From IMG/VR virus record IMGVR_UViG_3300021433_000009, positions 1-42,709 of that record: a DNA stretch of 42,709 nucleotides; one strand, 5' to 3'. Positions 16,157 through 23,656 of the stretch are shown one piece after another (position 1 is the stretch's first letter; every line of letters starts with the position of its first letter). The notes under the pieces are model-generated. The model did no database searches. It was not told where the DNA came from and was given only the letters and a program-made list of their open reading frames with translations. Source of the DNA: a virus. The position numbers and the translations under genes were made by a program.

Positions 16157-16809
16157 TACGCCGTCACCATCGACGGCTTGGCAATCCGAAACCGCACAAT
16201 CTCCAGATTCGGATACTTCTCCTGCCCTGACGCAGGGTCCGCCACAGTCGCGCAATACGCACCCTGAGCATCACGAGGCCAAGGCTGAGTCGTATACTTC
16301 CCCGCTGCCTTCGCGGGAATGGTCTTATTCGTTTTGGTCGAAAAGATGGTCAAGGAGTCCTTAAACGCCGCCGACCACCCGAAGTCCGCGCTGCCAGCCG
16401 CTCGCCCATCAGCCGCCTGAAGAGTTCGCACGATGGCCGCATTGACATCCCCCGTCTCCGCGAGGTTCTGCTCATACGCTTCCTTCAGTTCAAGGGAGCG
16501 AATGAGGTTGCCAATCGAGGAGTTGTCCATCTTGTCGGTCTTGAAGGTGTTTGCGCGTTGAAACATGACCTTGCGGTCGGTGCCGTCCACATTCACGGTC
16601 ACATTAAAGTTACACTGCAACCACTTCCGATTCTGAATCGTGACCACCTCAAACTGCCGGTCTTGGTCCTCAGGCAGATAAAACACAAACGTCTGCGTCG
16701 AGGGTTTGAATGCCGGTGCGAAGGCCCCAGGCTCGGGAGCATTGAAATTAATGTCTTGGGGCACCTCCTCCGGTTGAAGCTGTGAAAGAACATCGTCAAG
16801 CGTAGTCAA
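16156..16809 (-). CDS. Conserved-looking protein of the recombination/replication block, 217 aa
   Basis: The N-terminal acidic helix (TTLDDVLSQLQPEEVPQ) is followed by a beta-rich region (FVFYLPEDQDRQFEVVTIQN, WLQCNFNVTVNVDG) that could be an OB-like or ssDNA-binding fold; this is a guess. The C-terminus carries basic residues. It sits directly downstream of the RecA-like ATPase and nuclease, where phages often encode an SSB-like partner. Overlaps its neighbours by TAATG and ATGA. Confidence 0.6.
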   Translation of the reverse strand: MTTLDDVLSQLQPEEVPQDINFNAPEPGAFAPAFKPSTQTFVFYLPEDQDRQFEVVTIQNRKWLQCNFNVTVNVDGTDRKVMFQRANTFKTDKMDNSSIGNLIRSLELKEAYEQNLAETGDVNAAIVRTLQAADGRAAGSADFGWSAAFKDSLTIFSTKTNKTIPAKAAGKYTTQPWPRDAQGAYCATVADPASGQEKYPNLEIVRFRIAKPSMVTA

Positions 16810-17090
16810 TTTGATTCTCCTTGTATGAGTTTGTCTAGTTGTTTCACTTCCTGGGAAACCTTTGCATACTGAAGGCCGGATTCAAAACCGATTTGAAAAT
16901 TGGTGGCAATTGCTGCCGTGGGGTTCATCAGAATCAACTCATACTGTAGCGCGAGGTATTCAATGAACACCTTGTTGTTCTGACTGATTGCGCCTGACTC
17001 GATGTCAATCGTCACCTTGCAATCCTCGTCAGGACCATCCTTGCGGACCTGTTGGAGAACTGAGTTGAAAATGTCAATGTTGAGTTTCAT
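16806..17090 (-). CDS. Hypothetical protein, 94 aa
   Basis: Helical, acidic protein starting MKLNIDIFNSVLQQVRKDG, with no recognised motif. ATGA overlaps on both sides place it firmly between the ATPase and the 217-aa gene, so it probably works with them. Confidence 0.65.
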   Translation of the reverse strand: MKLNIDIFNSVLQQVRKDGPDEDCKVTIDIESGAISQNNKVFIEYLALQYELILMNPTAAIATNFQIGFESGLQYAKVSQEVKQLDKLIQGESN

Positions 17091-18049
17091 GCCTTCACCC
17101 CCTGCATAATCGGACTCCCCATTCCCCTCGCCTCCTCTTGCAACTTATCGACCAACTCATAAAATGCCTTCAGGTCAGGAGCCATTACGGTCGGCACCTT
17201 GTCCCACAACCGCTTATCGACTCGCGTCTTGGCCATATACGGCACCTTCGACGGGTCATCAGGGTCAATATGTGGCTTGGTGAACATGAACGGGCTGGCC
17301 TTTACGATCTGAATCTTCCTCCCCGCAACCACCTCCTCCGCTGGGGTCGCAATCAAGTCAAGGTGCAGGATATTTCCAAACCACGGCCCGCAGACTCCCG
17401 TAAGCGCCTGACCGATAAAGTCAGGCCCGTATACGGGGCGCTTTCCTTCGTCGGTACCTTTAGTTTCCAGTGCCGACCACTCCGCAGGCACCGGGAGCAT
17501 GGCACTGTTTCGGATAAACTCTTTGATACGAGCCTGCACGCCTCCATAATCTGATCGTCCTGTGAACCGTCGTAGGTAATCACCGCTACGTATGAAACTA
17601 TCCTTTGGCATTTCGGGCACTCTGACTCCTGTTGCCACGATACTGTCTGATGCTTGGACATACTTCACCGCCCCTTCATGAAAAGTCATCATAATCTGGC
17701 ACCAACTGGTGGCACCATCAAACAGATATGCCGAGCACTTGTCCGCCAACTTGTCCTCATACACTAGTTTGGACTTCGGGTCATCCGGGTCCAGGGGCCA
17801 CCACCCCCTCGACAACTTGTCCATATCCTCAATCAAGTTCTCCCGATGGTTGGCGCTCAGGATGAACGGTACCACCTTCTTATCCGCCACCAGGGTCGAA
17901 ATGGCATCATATCCACCCGTATCGCTAAACACGCCCCGCACAGGCTTGCCGGTCTTGGCGGTGTAGTACTCGGCGGCATCACCCAACCGGCTGGTCTTGG
18001 TGGAGCTTGTATCCCCGTAGATTAGGTTAACTTTTAGTGTCAAGCTCAT
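17087..18049 (-). CDS. RecA-like P-loop ATPase (Sak4-type candidate), 320 aa
   Basis: Begins LKVNLIYGDTSSTKTSRLGD, a P-loop in which the usual GK[TS] is TKT: the Gly before the catalytic Lys is Thr. The second block LFDGATSWCQIM lies about where Walker B is expected. Size and layout fit phage Sak4/RecA-like ATPases used in single-strand annealing and recombination, next to a nuclease. The atypical P-loop lowers certainty. ATGA overlap with the small membrane gene upstream and the 94-aa gene downstream. Confidence 0.65.
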   Translation of the reverse strand: MSLTLKVNLIYGDTSSTKTSRLGDAAEYYTAKTGKPVRGVFSDTGGYDAISTLVADKKVVPFILSANHRENLIEDMDKLSRGWWPLDPDDPKSKLVYEDKLADKCSAYLFDGATSWCQIMMTFHEGAVKYVQASDSIVATGVRVPEMPKDSFIRSGDYLRRFTGRSDYGGVQARIKEFIRNSAMLPVPAEWSALETKGTDEGKRPVYGPDFIGQALTGVCGPWFGNILHLDLIATPAEEVVAGRKIQIVKASPFMFTKPHIDPDDPSKVPYMAKTRVDKRLWDKVPTVMAPDLKAFYELVDKLQEEARGMGSPIMQGVKA

Positions 18050-18183
18050 TTTTGCCCCAGCATCAGGATTATCACACCTGAAAGAGTCGCATCCGCAACT
18101 TTACCGTGCCAGATTTCCCATATGAAAATACAACCCATTGCTATTGCGAGTAATGATTTGATGATTGACCAAGCTATGCTCAT
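18046..18183 (-). CDS. Small membrane protein, 45 aa
   Basis: Begins MSIAWSIIKSLLAIAMGCIF, one membrane segment, then a short charged stretch and a second hydrophobic stretch SGVIILMLG. It overlaps the nuclease gene (ATGA) and the ATPase gene (ATGA), filling what would otherwise look like a gap. Function unknown. Confidence 0.6.
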   Translation of the reverse strand: MSIAWSIIKSLLAIAMGCIFIWEIWHGKVADATLSGVIILMLGQK

Positions 18184-19391
18184 TCAACCCCCTCCTGTGG
18201 ATGATTCGGAACCCTGATCTGATACAAAGTGTCATCATCTGGTGACGCATTCTCGTGACACAACCCAAAGTAAGAGCACTTTGAGGGCCAAAGGCAATTC
18301 CCACTGGAGGTGGACATTGGGAAAGTCTCATCAAGGAACACTTGCCTGACAGACTCAGGCTGATTTTCTCCCCCCATACACTGACGATTGTGCCGAATAA
18401 CCCGCTCTTGATGAATAACCGTGGCTTTCCAAGACTCAATCTGCTGCTCACTCCTCAAAATGGGCGGCAACTCCACCACCTGCTCCTCCAACAGCGCGGG
18501 GTCTGTCTCCGAAAGGTGACGCACCCATTCCTTGACGCCTCCCGTATAGTGCAACCAAATTTCCCTTTTTACCCATCCCTTTCCCAACCTATGCCCACCC
18601 TCATCGTCAGACCACTCATACCTTGCCGACCATTCCCCTCGTGGATGCACCTTCCCCGACTCGTTGTGCCAGGCCCAAATCAGAGGGCTGTTGTGGTACC
18701 AGTTGCCTGAACCAAGGGGATACTGGAGTTGTTCGCCCTTCAACAGTCCTAGGATGATGACACCTGACAATTTCGTAGGGGGTAGGCCATGACACTTCAC
18801 ACCATAATGCTCATCCTGTGAATTGATGCGATGCTCAACCGCCACCACCTCACTCAAGGTCTGGGCATCGAGCGGCCATTGACTTACCCACCTCTCGTCA
18901 GCCTTCTTCGTAGTCTTGAGGTTCACGATGAACAGTGCGCCATCCGACCGCCGACGCACCAACAAATCGGGGCGCGACATCCACACCACCCCCGGCCCTA
19001 ACTCCACACTTTCTTCGCGTTCGATGTCTAGGACTTCGTATTGCTTGGTAAAGGAGTCGTACTTTGTGGCGTGCCATGCCCTCCCTATTCCTTCAATGAG
19101 CGCCCTCTGCTCAGCCACCAAATAATTAAAGCGCTCATCCATTGCAGGATTCTCAGGCAGCCCAAAAGCAATAAGACCCACATGCACAGCTTCATCAATA
19201 CAAACTCCATGCAGCACCTCTTCAACAACCGTATGCACCCCCGTCCCCGTCAACAGCGGAAACTCGGACTTTCCTTTGCGAATAGGCTCAATCCCCCGAC
19301 CACGATACTCATACTGCCACCACCTCTTGCGAAGACACTTCTCCGCACAGGACCTTCGGCTGTTATCCACGAAAATGAGTGAAGAAGTCAT
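18180..19391 (-). CDS. PD-(D/E)XK (Cas4/RecB-like) nuclease, 403 aa
   Basis: The core block MSRPDLLVRRRSDGALFIVN followed by LKTTKK matches the PD-(D/E)XK_1 fold (D, then x-K). The acidic residue before the catalytic Lys is Asn (VNLK), so activity may be altered. The N-terminus carries Cys15 and Cys19 and the C-terminus Cys366, 372 and 378 (CLWPSKCSYFGLC), a layout like the Fe-S cluster of AddB/Cas4 nucleases. Likely a DNA end-processing exonuclease paired with the RecA-like ATPase. The start at 19391 has only a weak Shine-Dalgarno. Confidence 0.8.
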   Translation of the reverse strand: MTSSLIFVDNSRRSCAEKCLRKRWWQYEYRGRGIEPIRKGKSEFPLLTGTGVHTVVEEVLHGVCIDEAVHVGLIAFGLPENPAMDERFNYLVAEQRALIEGIGRAWHATKYDSFTKQYEVLDIEREESVELGPGVVWMSRPDLLVRRRSDGALFIVNLKTTKKADERWVSQWPLDAQTLSEVVAVEHRINSQDEHYGVKCHGLPPTKLSGVIILGLLKGEQLQYPLGSGNWYHNSPLIWAWHNESGKVHPRGEWSARYEWSDDEGGHRLGKGWVKREIWLHYTGGVKEWVRHLSETDPALLEEQVVELPPILRSEQQIESWKATVIHQERVIRHNRQCMGGENQPESVRQVFLDETFPMSTSSGNCLWPSKCSYFGLCHENASPDDDTLYQIRVPNHPQEGVE

Positions 19392-19415
19392 AAGTCTTAA
19401 TATAAACCTCGTATC

Positions 19416-19661
19416 TCAAATCCCTGTGACAGTAGGCGTGATAGAATACACTGCGCCTGTGATAGATGAGGCGGTCAGAGGCGGCCTCCCTGCCTTTCCC
19501 CTTCTCCACGGCTTTGAGTCTGTCAATGCCCTCTTTCTCAACCTGTCCCTCCTCAGATGACTTGGACACAGCCTTGAACCTCCCGTCGGGGCCGCGCATT
19601 GAATACAAAGCCCCGCCCTTTTTCGCGCCTTTACGCATCTTTTCCTCGCCTTGGATGTCAC
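19416..19661 (-). CDS. Basic zinc-finger protein, 81 aa
   Basis: RAGLCIQCAAPTGGSRLCPS with a basic helix RRDRLRKRAL is a CxxC-C zinc-finger pattern common in phage DNA-binding proteins. GTG 19661 is preferred because AAGGTGG lies 5 bases upstream; a GTG at 19670 is possible. Another frame over the same bases (19363-19683) is less convincing. Confidence 0.5.
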   Translation of the reverse strand: MTSKARKRCVKARKRAGLCIQCAAPTGGSRLCPSHLRRDRLRKRALTDSKPWRRGKAGRPPLTASSITGAVYSITPTVTGI

Positions 19662-19671
19662 TATGCCCACC

Positions 19672-19700
19672 TTTGTACTTCACCCTTCGATTGATGTCAA
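19672..19700 (-). promoter_or_regulatory. Possible leftward promoter (TTGACA-N17-TACAAA)
   Basis: Minus strand TTGACA (19700-19695), 17-bp spacer, TACAAA (19677-19672). It lies at the end of the mosaic gene, before the zinc-finger and nuclease genes. Just upstream is an AT-rich GATAATTTTCCGAAA segment (19705-19719) related to the motif at the other leftward promoters. Confidence 0.35.
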
Positions 19701-19703
19701 GAA

Positions 19704-20831
19704 CTATTTCGGAAAATTATCACCCTTCGCAGAAGCCTTCCTAAACACCCTGCACTCATCACAATCTATACTATGTTGCCCGTGGTGTGCCCCCTGCGTT
19801 TGCGAGCGTTCGATGGCCGCCAGCCCGTCACGGCAATCTATCAAAAGCTGCCTAACGCCGTTGTGGTCCATGCTCTCAGGGTTCCATAGCCCGCCCAATG
19901 CCAAGTAGTAAGTGATTCGCTCCTGCAGCGCCCCACCCATCGCTCGATCACCCGGCCCCGACCATCCACTTTCAATCAATGTGTCAATCACCTTATCGGC
20001 GCAGGGGTCACATCCGCAGACAGGCCAGTTACAGTCCTGTGGAGAATTGGCTCCCATATTCACGCCACGGACTTTGCACACGAAAGACTTGCGTTCACGC
20101 GACACGATAGACTTGTCGTCACCCGGCCCCGGCTCGCGGCGGGCTGCCAGCAACTTGTGAACGCCTTCTGCTCCTTGTCGAATGCTATCGCGCTCAGCTT
20201 CAGACATCTTCGACCACGCCCCCGGCCATAACCGAGCATCTGCAATAGCTTGGGCAATCTCATCCACGCTCAGCGGCGGCCCCACCAGCGGGGTTTCCTC
20301 CGTCGCAGCTGGCGCACGCCCCCACAAAGCTGCCTGACGCATTCCCTCTACAATCGTCATACGAAACTTCTCCCTATCAGGGCATCCCAGAATCAACGGA
20401 ACAAGCTCGTATTCCAACTTGCGGGCTAAGCCAATCAAACTCATGCCGTCCTCACTGCTCGGGGCTGGCGCGGCGCTCGCGTTGCTCAACCGCATCGGAT
20501 TGCATTTCGAGCACCCTACGATGGATACATATTCGCCATCACCGGCTTGGTGCTTGCATAGCGGGCAGATCAATACAAAAGTGTATGAACCTGACTGCTC
20601 ACCCATTACTGGCGGGGGATAGGGGCTGTCGGCCAGCGCGGCCTCCCGCCGATTGCTCTCAGCATCCAAGAGCTTCAAGACTGTCTCGTAGGCAAGTTCT
20701 ATCCCGTGGTATTCGGCATATAACGTCTTGCTGCGTATGTACTTCTGCGCCTTAGCTCTCGCACGGTCGTGTAAGTCTGCGATCGTCTCGCGCAACCTCT
20801 CCGTGCCGCCGCTCATCTCAGGTTTGGTCAT
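19704..20831 (-). CDS. Mosaic Cys-containing protein, 375 aa
   Basis: Start ATG 20831. The sequence reads like several short phage proteins joined. There is a helical N-terminus (RLRETIADLHDRARAKAQKY), a zinc-ribbon part (ICPLCKHQAG then GCSKCN), a segment VDEIAQAIADARLWPG, a Cys-rich part (CNWPVCGCDPCADK), then ERITYYLALGGLWNPESMD and a final CDECRVF. By eye it looks more G+C-rich than neighbouring genes. Function unknown; recombination of early-region modules is suggested. Confidence 0.6.
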   Translation of the reverse strand: MTKPEMSGGTERLRETIADLHDRARAKAQKYIRSKTLYAEYHGIELAYETVLKLLDAESNRREAALADSPYPPPVMGEQSGSYTFVLICPLCKHQAGDGEYVSIVGCSKCNPMRLSNASAAPAPSSEDGMSLIGLARKLEYELVPLILGCPDREKFRMTIVEGMRQAALWGRAPAATEETPLVGPPLSVDEIAQAIADARLWPGAWSKMSEAERDSIRQGAEGVHKLLAARREPGPGDDKSIVSRERKSFVCKVRGVNMGANSPQDCNWPVCGCDPCADKVIDTLIESGWSGPGDRAMGGALQERITYYLALGGLWNPESMDHNGVRQLLIDCRDGLAAIERSQTQGAHHGQHSIDCDECRVFRKASAKGDNFPK

Positions 20832-21033
20832 GGCTGCCCGCCTCAAATCCGTTACGAATTGCCGCTTGTCGCGTCATCACCCAAATATCATGCTTCTCTC
20901 GAATACCGTCTGACTCCGTCGTCTCTCGCGCCAGATATGTCTCCCGGCCCCAATAGCGCAGCTTGAACTCTCGTGGCAACCCTTTGGAAATTTGCGTCTC
21001 GTGACCTTCCCGAACAATCAGCCAAGTCTTCAT
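20818..21033 (-). CDS. Hypothetical protein, 71 aa
   Basis: Starts MKTWLIVREGHETQIS; basic, soluble. ATG 21033 is chosen because it overlaps the stop of the small membrane gene (ATGA) and has GGAG 9 bases upstream. A longer form from 21069 would overlap that gene by about 40 bases. It overlaps the next gene by 14 bases. No family recognised. Confidence 0.55.
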   Translation of the reverse strand: MKTWLIVREGHETQISKGLPREFKLRYWGRETYLARETTESDGIREKHDIWVMTRQAAIRNGFEAGSHDQT

Positions 21034-21137
21034 AGCCAGTCGCTCCAATTCATCGGCGGTCTGTCCCATTTATTGATAGCATATATTGACCCGCAAATTA
21101 ACATGGTACCGAATAGGACGGCCAATATTTCGCTCAC
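21030..21137 (-). CDS. Small membrane protein, 35 aa
   Basis: MSEILAVLFGTMLICGSIYA forms one membrane helix, followed by a Trp/Pro-rich tail (KWDRPPMNWSDWL). GTG start with GGAGGGAGGG directly upstream; ends in ATGA with the next gene. Function unknown. Confidence 0.55.
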   Translation of the reverse strand: MSEILAVLFGTMLICGSIYAINKWDRPPMNWSDWL

Positions 21138-21162
21138 CCCTCCCTCCTCTGCCCTGGTGTGC

Positions 21163-21384
21163 TCATCGGCCTGCCTCGCGCCTGATTCGCTCAATCTTTT
21201 TCATCAACTTCCGGCAATAATTGCGAACATAAGGAACGTTGCCAGCATCTCGCAGCGGCCCCTTCTCAAGATCATGGGCACGAACATTCAGGGCCATCCA
21301 CAGGTAATTCATCTCTTGGTCGGTAAACTCCGCAACGAATCGAACTTTCGGCCCGCGCCCCTGCCCCGCTTTGTCAGCCTTCAC
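21163..21384 (-). CDS. Hypothetical basic protein, 73 aa
   Basis: GTG start in a GTGA overlap with the coiled-coil gene upstream. Helical and charged (FTDQEMNYLWMALNVRAHDL, YCRKLMKKIERIRREAGR). No family recognised. Confidence 0.6.
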   Translation of the reverse strand: MKADKAGQGRGPKVRFVAEFTDQEMNYLWMALNVRAHDLEKGPLRDAGNVPYVRNYCRKLMKKIERIRREAGR

Positions 21385-21542
21385 GACCTCACCAACCTAT
21401 CCTGCACTTCCTTCTCCATCTCAAACAACTTATGCCACAAAGGTGCGAGAGACTTTTCCAACCCATCCACCACCTGCCTCATGGCCTTCAACTGTTGGTG
21501 GACTTGTTCAAGTTCGAGGCGTTCGTCGGGGGTTATCATCAT
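21381..21542 (-). CDS. Small coiled-coil protein, 53 aa
   Basis: Begins MMITPDERLELEQVHQQLKA and continues with a heptad-like pattern, so a coiled coil is likely. The start overlaps the previous stop (ATGA) and its end overlaps the next GTG (GTGA). Function unknown. Confidence 0.55.
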   Translation of the reverse strand: MMITPDERLELEQVHQQLKAMRQVVDGLEKSLAPLWHKLFEMEKEVQDRLVRS

Positions 21543-21829
21543 GTGGCCTTTCTTTCTTCATCTTCTGCATGCCATTTTGCAACATAATCGCCAGTAGTCA
21601 TGGTCTTGGGGACTGAAGCAATAAACCCAGCCAAACAACCATCTTCCCAAGGAGTAAAGTCACCAATCTTTCCTACGCAGTATCCTTCAGCAGTCATAAA
21701 CACATTCAAATCTCTGAAGGAGTACTTGGCTATACCAAAAGAATTTCCTGCATAATGAAACCCATTAAGCAAAAGCCATCCTATTGCCTGCTTCTCATAT
21801 TTGACCGGTGTTCGACTCATCTCGTTCAT
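21539..21829 (-). CDS. Hypothetical protein, 96 aa
   Basis: Start ATG 21829 overlaps the upstream stop (ATGA) and has GGAGGGAAGG upstream. Mixed alpha/beta composition with KQAIGWLLLNGFHYAGNSFG and FMTAEGYCVGKIGDF. No family recognised. Confidence 0.6.
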   Translation of the reverse strand: MNEMSRTPVKYEKQAIGWLLLNGFHYAGNSFGIAKYSFRDLNVFMTAEGYCVGKIGDFTPWEDGCLAGFIASVPKTMTTGDYVAKWHAEDEERKAT

Positions 21830-21996
21830 GCCTTCCCTCCATGCCTCGGACACCGGCCCCCGACATACTTTGGATTTGGCACATACTCTTGAGTCTCATG
21901 GTTCAGGTCCATCACGCGCCACAGGCACTTAGGGGCGGAACAGAACCGCTCGGGGTGCTCTGCCTTCCGTTGACCTTCCTTGGCTTGGATACTCAT
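21826..21996 (-). CDS. Small Cys-containing protein, 56 aa
   Basis: ERFCSAPKCLWRV and GGRCPRHGGK give Cys/His residues that could bind zinc. ATG 21996 has GGGAG 7 bases upstream. First gene after the promoter at 22023-22051. Confidence 0.55.
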   Translation of the reverse strand: MSIQAKEGQRKAEHPERFCSAPKCLWRVMDLNHETQEYVPNPKYVGGRCPRHGGKA

Positions 21997-22022
21997 TTTA
22001 GTCTCCCTCACTTGATGCCCCT

Positions 22023-22051
22023 ATTTTCCGATATCCTGTTGAGGATGTCAA
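22023..22051 (-). promoter_or_regulatory. Leftward promoter P2 (TTGACA-N17-GAAAAT)
   Basis: Minus strand TTGACA (22051-22046), 17-bp spacer, GAAAAT (22028-22023). The last 15 bases, AGGATATCGGAAAAT, are identical to those of the promoter at 25409-25437, which points to a shared regulator site or an extended -10 element. Confidence 0.65.
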
Positions 22052-22064
22052 GAACAAAAAAGTA

Positions 22065-22292
22065 CTATTTTCCATTTTCCACTTCCCGCATCAGGTATTC
22101 AGGCTTCCACCCGCACTGGGATGGTTTAATGTGCGTTATTGGGTCTATTTCAGTGCCAGAAAGCCAGTGAACATATGCCCCCCAGCATCCACCCTTATGA
22201 TAATACTTCGGCTCTTCAATCCATGCCTTGCGCCAAGACCTATCGTCATAGGCTTCAACTATCTGGCCTGCCTTGAATTTAGAATCATTCAC
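22065..22292 (-). CDS. Hypothetical SH3/Tudor-like small protein, 75 aa
   Basis: FKAGQIVEAYDDRSWRKAWI then YVHWLSGTEIDPI looks like a small beta-barrel fold. GTG start at 22292 with AGGAGG 9 bases upstream. First gene of the long leftward block, directly under promoter P1, so an early protein. Function unknown. Confidence 0.6.
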   Translation of the reverse strand: MNDSKFKAGQIVEAYDDRSWRKAWIEEPKYYHKGGCWGAYVHWLSGTEIDPITHIKPSQCGWKPEYLMREVENGK

Positions 22293-22318
22293 GGTGTTGA
22301 ACCTCCTTAACTATCCCC

Positions 22319-22347
22319 ATTATCGGATAATTATCGGAAAATGTCAA
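22319..22347 (-). promoter_or_regulatory. Main leftward promoter P1 (TTGACA-N17-GATAAT) with ATTATCGGA repeats
   Basis: Minus strand TTGACA (22347-22342), 17-bp spacer, GATAAT (22324-22319): close to sigma70 consensus. On the plus strand ATTATCGGA occurs twice in direct repeat (22319-22327 and 22330-22338), covering the -10 box and spacer. A repressor or activator could bind there. Confidence 0.75.
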
Positions 22348-22364
22348 GCACAAAATCAACCTAC

Positions 22365-22386
22365 TTGGTACAGGTTTAGTACAGGT
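22365..22386. repeat. Tandem 11-bp repeats between divergent promoters
   Basis: TTGGTACAGGT (22365-22375) is followed directly by TTAGTACAGGT (22376-22386), 10 of 11 bases equal. The spacing is about one helical turn, and they lie between P1 and the rightward promoter at 22404. A likely binding site for a phage regulator or replication protein. Confidence 0.6.
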
Positions 22387-22403
22387 CCCCGCGACCTTTC
22401 GCC

Positions 22404-22432
22404 TTGACATCAAGCAAGTGGTGTGCCATAGT
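22404..22432 (+). promoter_or_regulatory. Rightward promoter of the helicase gene (TTGACA-N17-CATAGT)
   Basis: Perfect -35 (22404-22409), 17-bp spacer and CATAGT (22427-22432), upstream of the helicase gene. The predicted leader is about 70 bases and contains a strong hairpin. Confidence 0.6.
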
Positions 22433-22450
22433 GCCAAGGTTGTGCTTGTA

Positions 22451-22486
22451 GGGGGACTGTCTTGGATACGGCCTTGCCGGTCCCCC
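22451..22486 (+). promoter_or_regulatory. Hairpin in helicase mRNA leader
   Basis: GGGGGAC (22451-22457) pairs with GTCCCCC (22480-22486). Inside, CGGC-CTT-GCCG forms a second small hairpin. No U-run follows, so it is not a standard terminator; it could be a translation or replication control structure upstream of the GGAG ribosome site. Confidence 0.4.
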
Positions 22487-22508
22487 ACTCCACCGTCATT
22501 GGAGCTAA

Positions 22509-23372
22509 ATGTTTGAACCCTTAATTGGTGCCCAAGAGATATTTGAAACTTCCTACCCCGAGATGCAATTTCTTCTCGGCCCCAACCTACTGCCCAAATC
22601 TGGGCGGATGCTCCTCACGGCTGAAAATGGCACCGGCAAGTCAGCCATTGCCCTTTACACCTCCGTCTGTACCATCCTCGGCCTTCCCTGGTTTGGGTTC
22701 ACTAACTCCCATAAGGCAGAGGACTTCGGTAAACCTTCATTCCCAATCATGGGAGGTAACAAGGTCTTATACGTGGATTACGAAGTCCCCCAAGCCATCC
22801 GTCGGTCCCTCCGTCTCCAGCCCTTAGTGAACAAGTTTGGCACCGCCTTTCTCCAAAACCTCTCCTTCGCCCGTATGCCTACCCACTTTCGACTTGAAGC
22901 TGGCCCCGCCTTTGACCGCCTTCTGAAGATCGTGGAAGAGTTTAAGCCCGACGTTATCGTTATCGACCCTCTATCCTCATCCCACAGCGAGGAAGAGAAT
23001 AGCTCCCGAATGCGTGTCCCCCTCAATCACATCGACCGCCTGATTGATGCCTCGGGTGCCGCTGCCATTGTCATCCACCACGCCACCACTAAAAAGAGCC
23101 GCAACCAATCTGGGGAGGTCATCACCCGAGGAGCAAAGGAGCAATCCCGTGGTCACTCCTCCATCACCGACTGGGCCGACTTCAACATGCTCGTCACAGA
23201 CAAAACAGCAGGCCAAAATCGAGTGAAAACCCTTGAGTTAACGTTTGCTAAGACTCGATATAGCCATAAACGACAGAAAAGATACATCTTAGCTGACATA
23301 GGGGGTATGACCTTTGAACCTGCCCCAGTTTCCCCAACTTCAAAACTGCTAAATGAACTTGGGGAAGAATAA
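22509..23372 (+). CDS. RepA/DnaB-like AAA_25 helicase ATPase, 287 aa
   Basis: Walker A AENGTGKS (38-45) and Walker B VIVIDPLSS (Asp153) in a RecA-like fold; VLYVDYEVP and AIVIHHATT fit RepA-type hexameric helicases (AAA_25). It unwinds DNA at the replication fork with the family A polymerase encoded on the other strand. GGAG lies 6 bases before the ATG. It is the first gene rightward from the divergent control region. No primase or zinc-binding N-terminal domain is seen; I did not find a separate primase in the window. Confidence 0.8.
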   Translation: MFEPLIGAQEIFETSYPEMQFLLGPNLLPKSGRMLLTAENGTGKSAIALYTSVCTILGLPWFGFTNSHKAEDFGKPSFPIMGGNKVLYVDYEVPQAIRRSLRLQPLVNKFGTAFLQNLSFARMPTHFRLEAGPAFDRLLKIVEEFKPDVIVIDPLSSSHSEEENSSRMRVPLNHIDRLIDASGAAAIVIHHATTKKSRNQSGEVITRGAKEQSRGHSSITDWADFNMLVTDKTAGQNRVKTLELTFAKTRYSHKRQKRYILADIGGMTFEPAPVSPTSKLLNELGEE

Positions 23373-23405
23373 GTGCTTTATGAATCATAAACTTAACCTT
23401 TCCCC
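23361..23405 (+). repeat. Imperfect inverted repeat at end of helicase gene
   Basis: The inner stem TTTATG-AAT-CATAAA is perfect (23377-23391). The flanks GGGGAAG and CTTTCCCC extend it imperfectly around the stop codon. No U-run follows. Further on lie a near-palindrome TCTAGTATATATATAGA and the repeat GTTGGGGA twice (up to 23457). The 23373-23470 gap holds no gene. Confidence 0.35.
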
Positions 23406-23470
23406 ACAGACCCCCTCTAGTATATATATAGAAGTGAAGTTGGGGAGTTGGGGAACGGAGGAAAACGCCG

Positions 23471-23656
23471 ATGATGTCCAATTTTGACACGTTCTATAAC
23501 ATCACCTTCTACCTGCCTTCCGGTGGGCAGCGAAGGACTGTAGTCAAGTCTTGGACCTTGGATGAGCGTACCAACCTGCTCCACTGGTGGGACAAGGACG
23601 GTAAGATGTTCATTACAAACCTACCGTTTGAGATTGAGGAGTTAGAGAGAATCTAG
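23471..23656 (+). CDS. Hypothetical protein, 61 aa
   Basis: Starts MMSNFDTFYNITFYLPSGGQ; GGAGG lies upstream of tandem ATGs (23471 and 23474). Acidic, beta-like. Its TAG shares the CTAG palindrome with the convergent gene's TAG, so the two ends overlap by 4 bases. Function unknown. Confidence 0.6.
   Translation: MMSNFDTFYNITFYLPSGGQRRTVVKSWTLDERTNLLHWWDKDGKMFITNLPFEIEELERI

Noticed and set aside
19363-19683. 106-aa minus frame beside the zinc-finger gene
   Set aside because: Competes with the frame carrying a clear CxxC pattern; low-complexity Lys/Gly/Glu content and overlap into the nuclease start make it less likely.
19689-19713. Plus-strand ATTTCGGAAAAT resembling the leftward promoter element
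   Set aside because: The -35 to -10 spacing is wrong on the plus strand and no plus gene follows; kept only as context for the weak minus promoter.
20992-21597. 201-aa plus-strand frame over early minus genes
   Set aside because: Antisense to five coupled minus genes with good ribosome sites; no own start signals.
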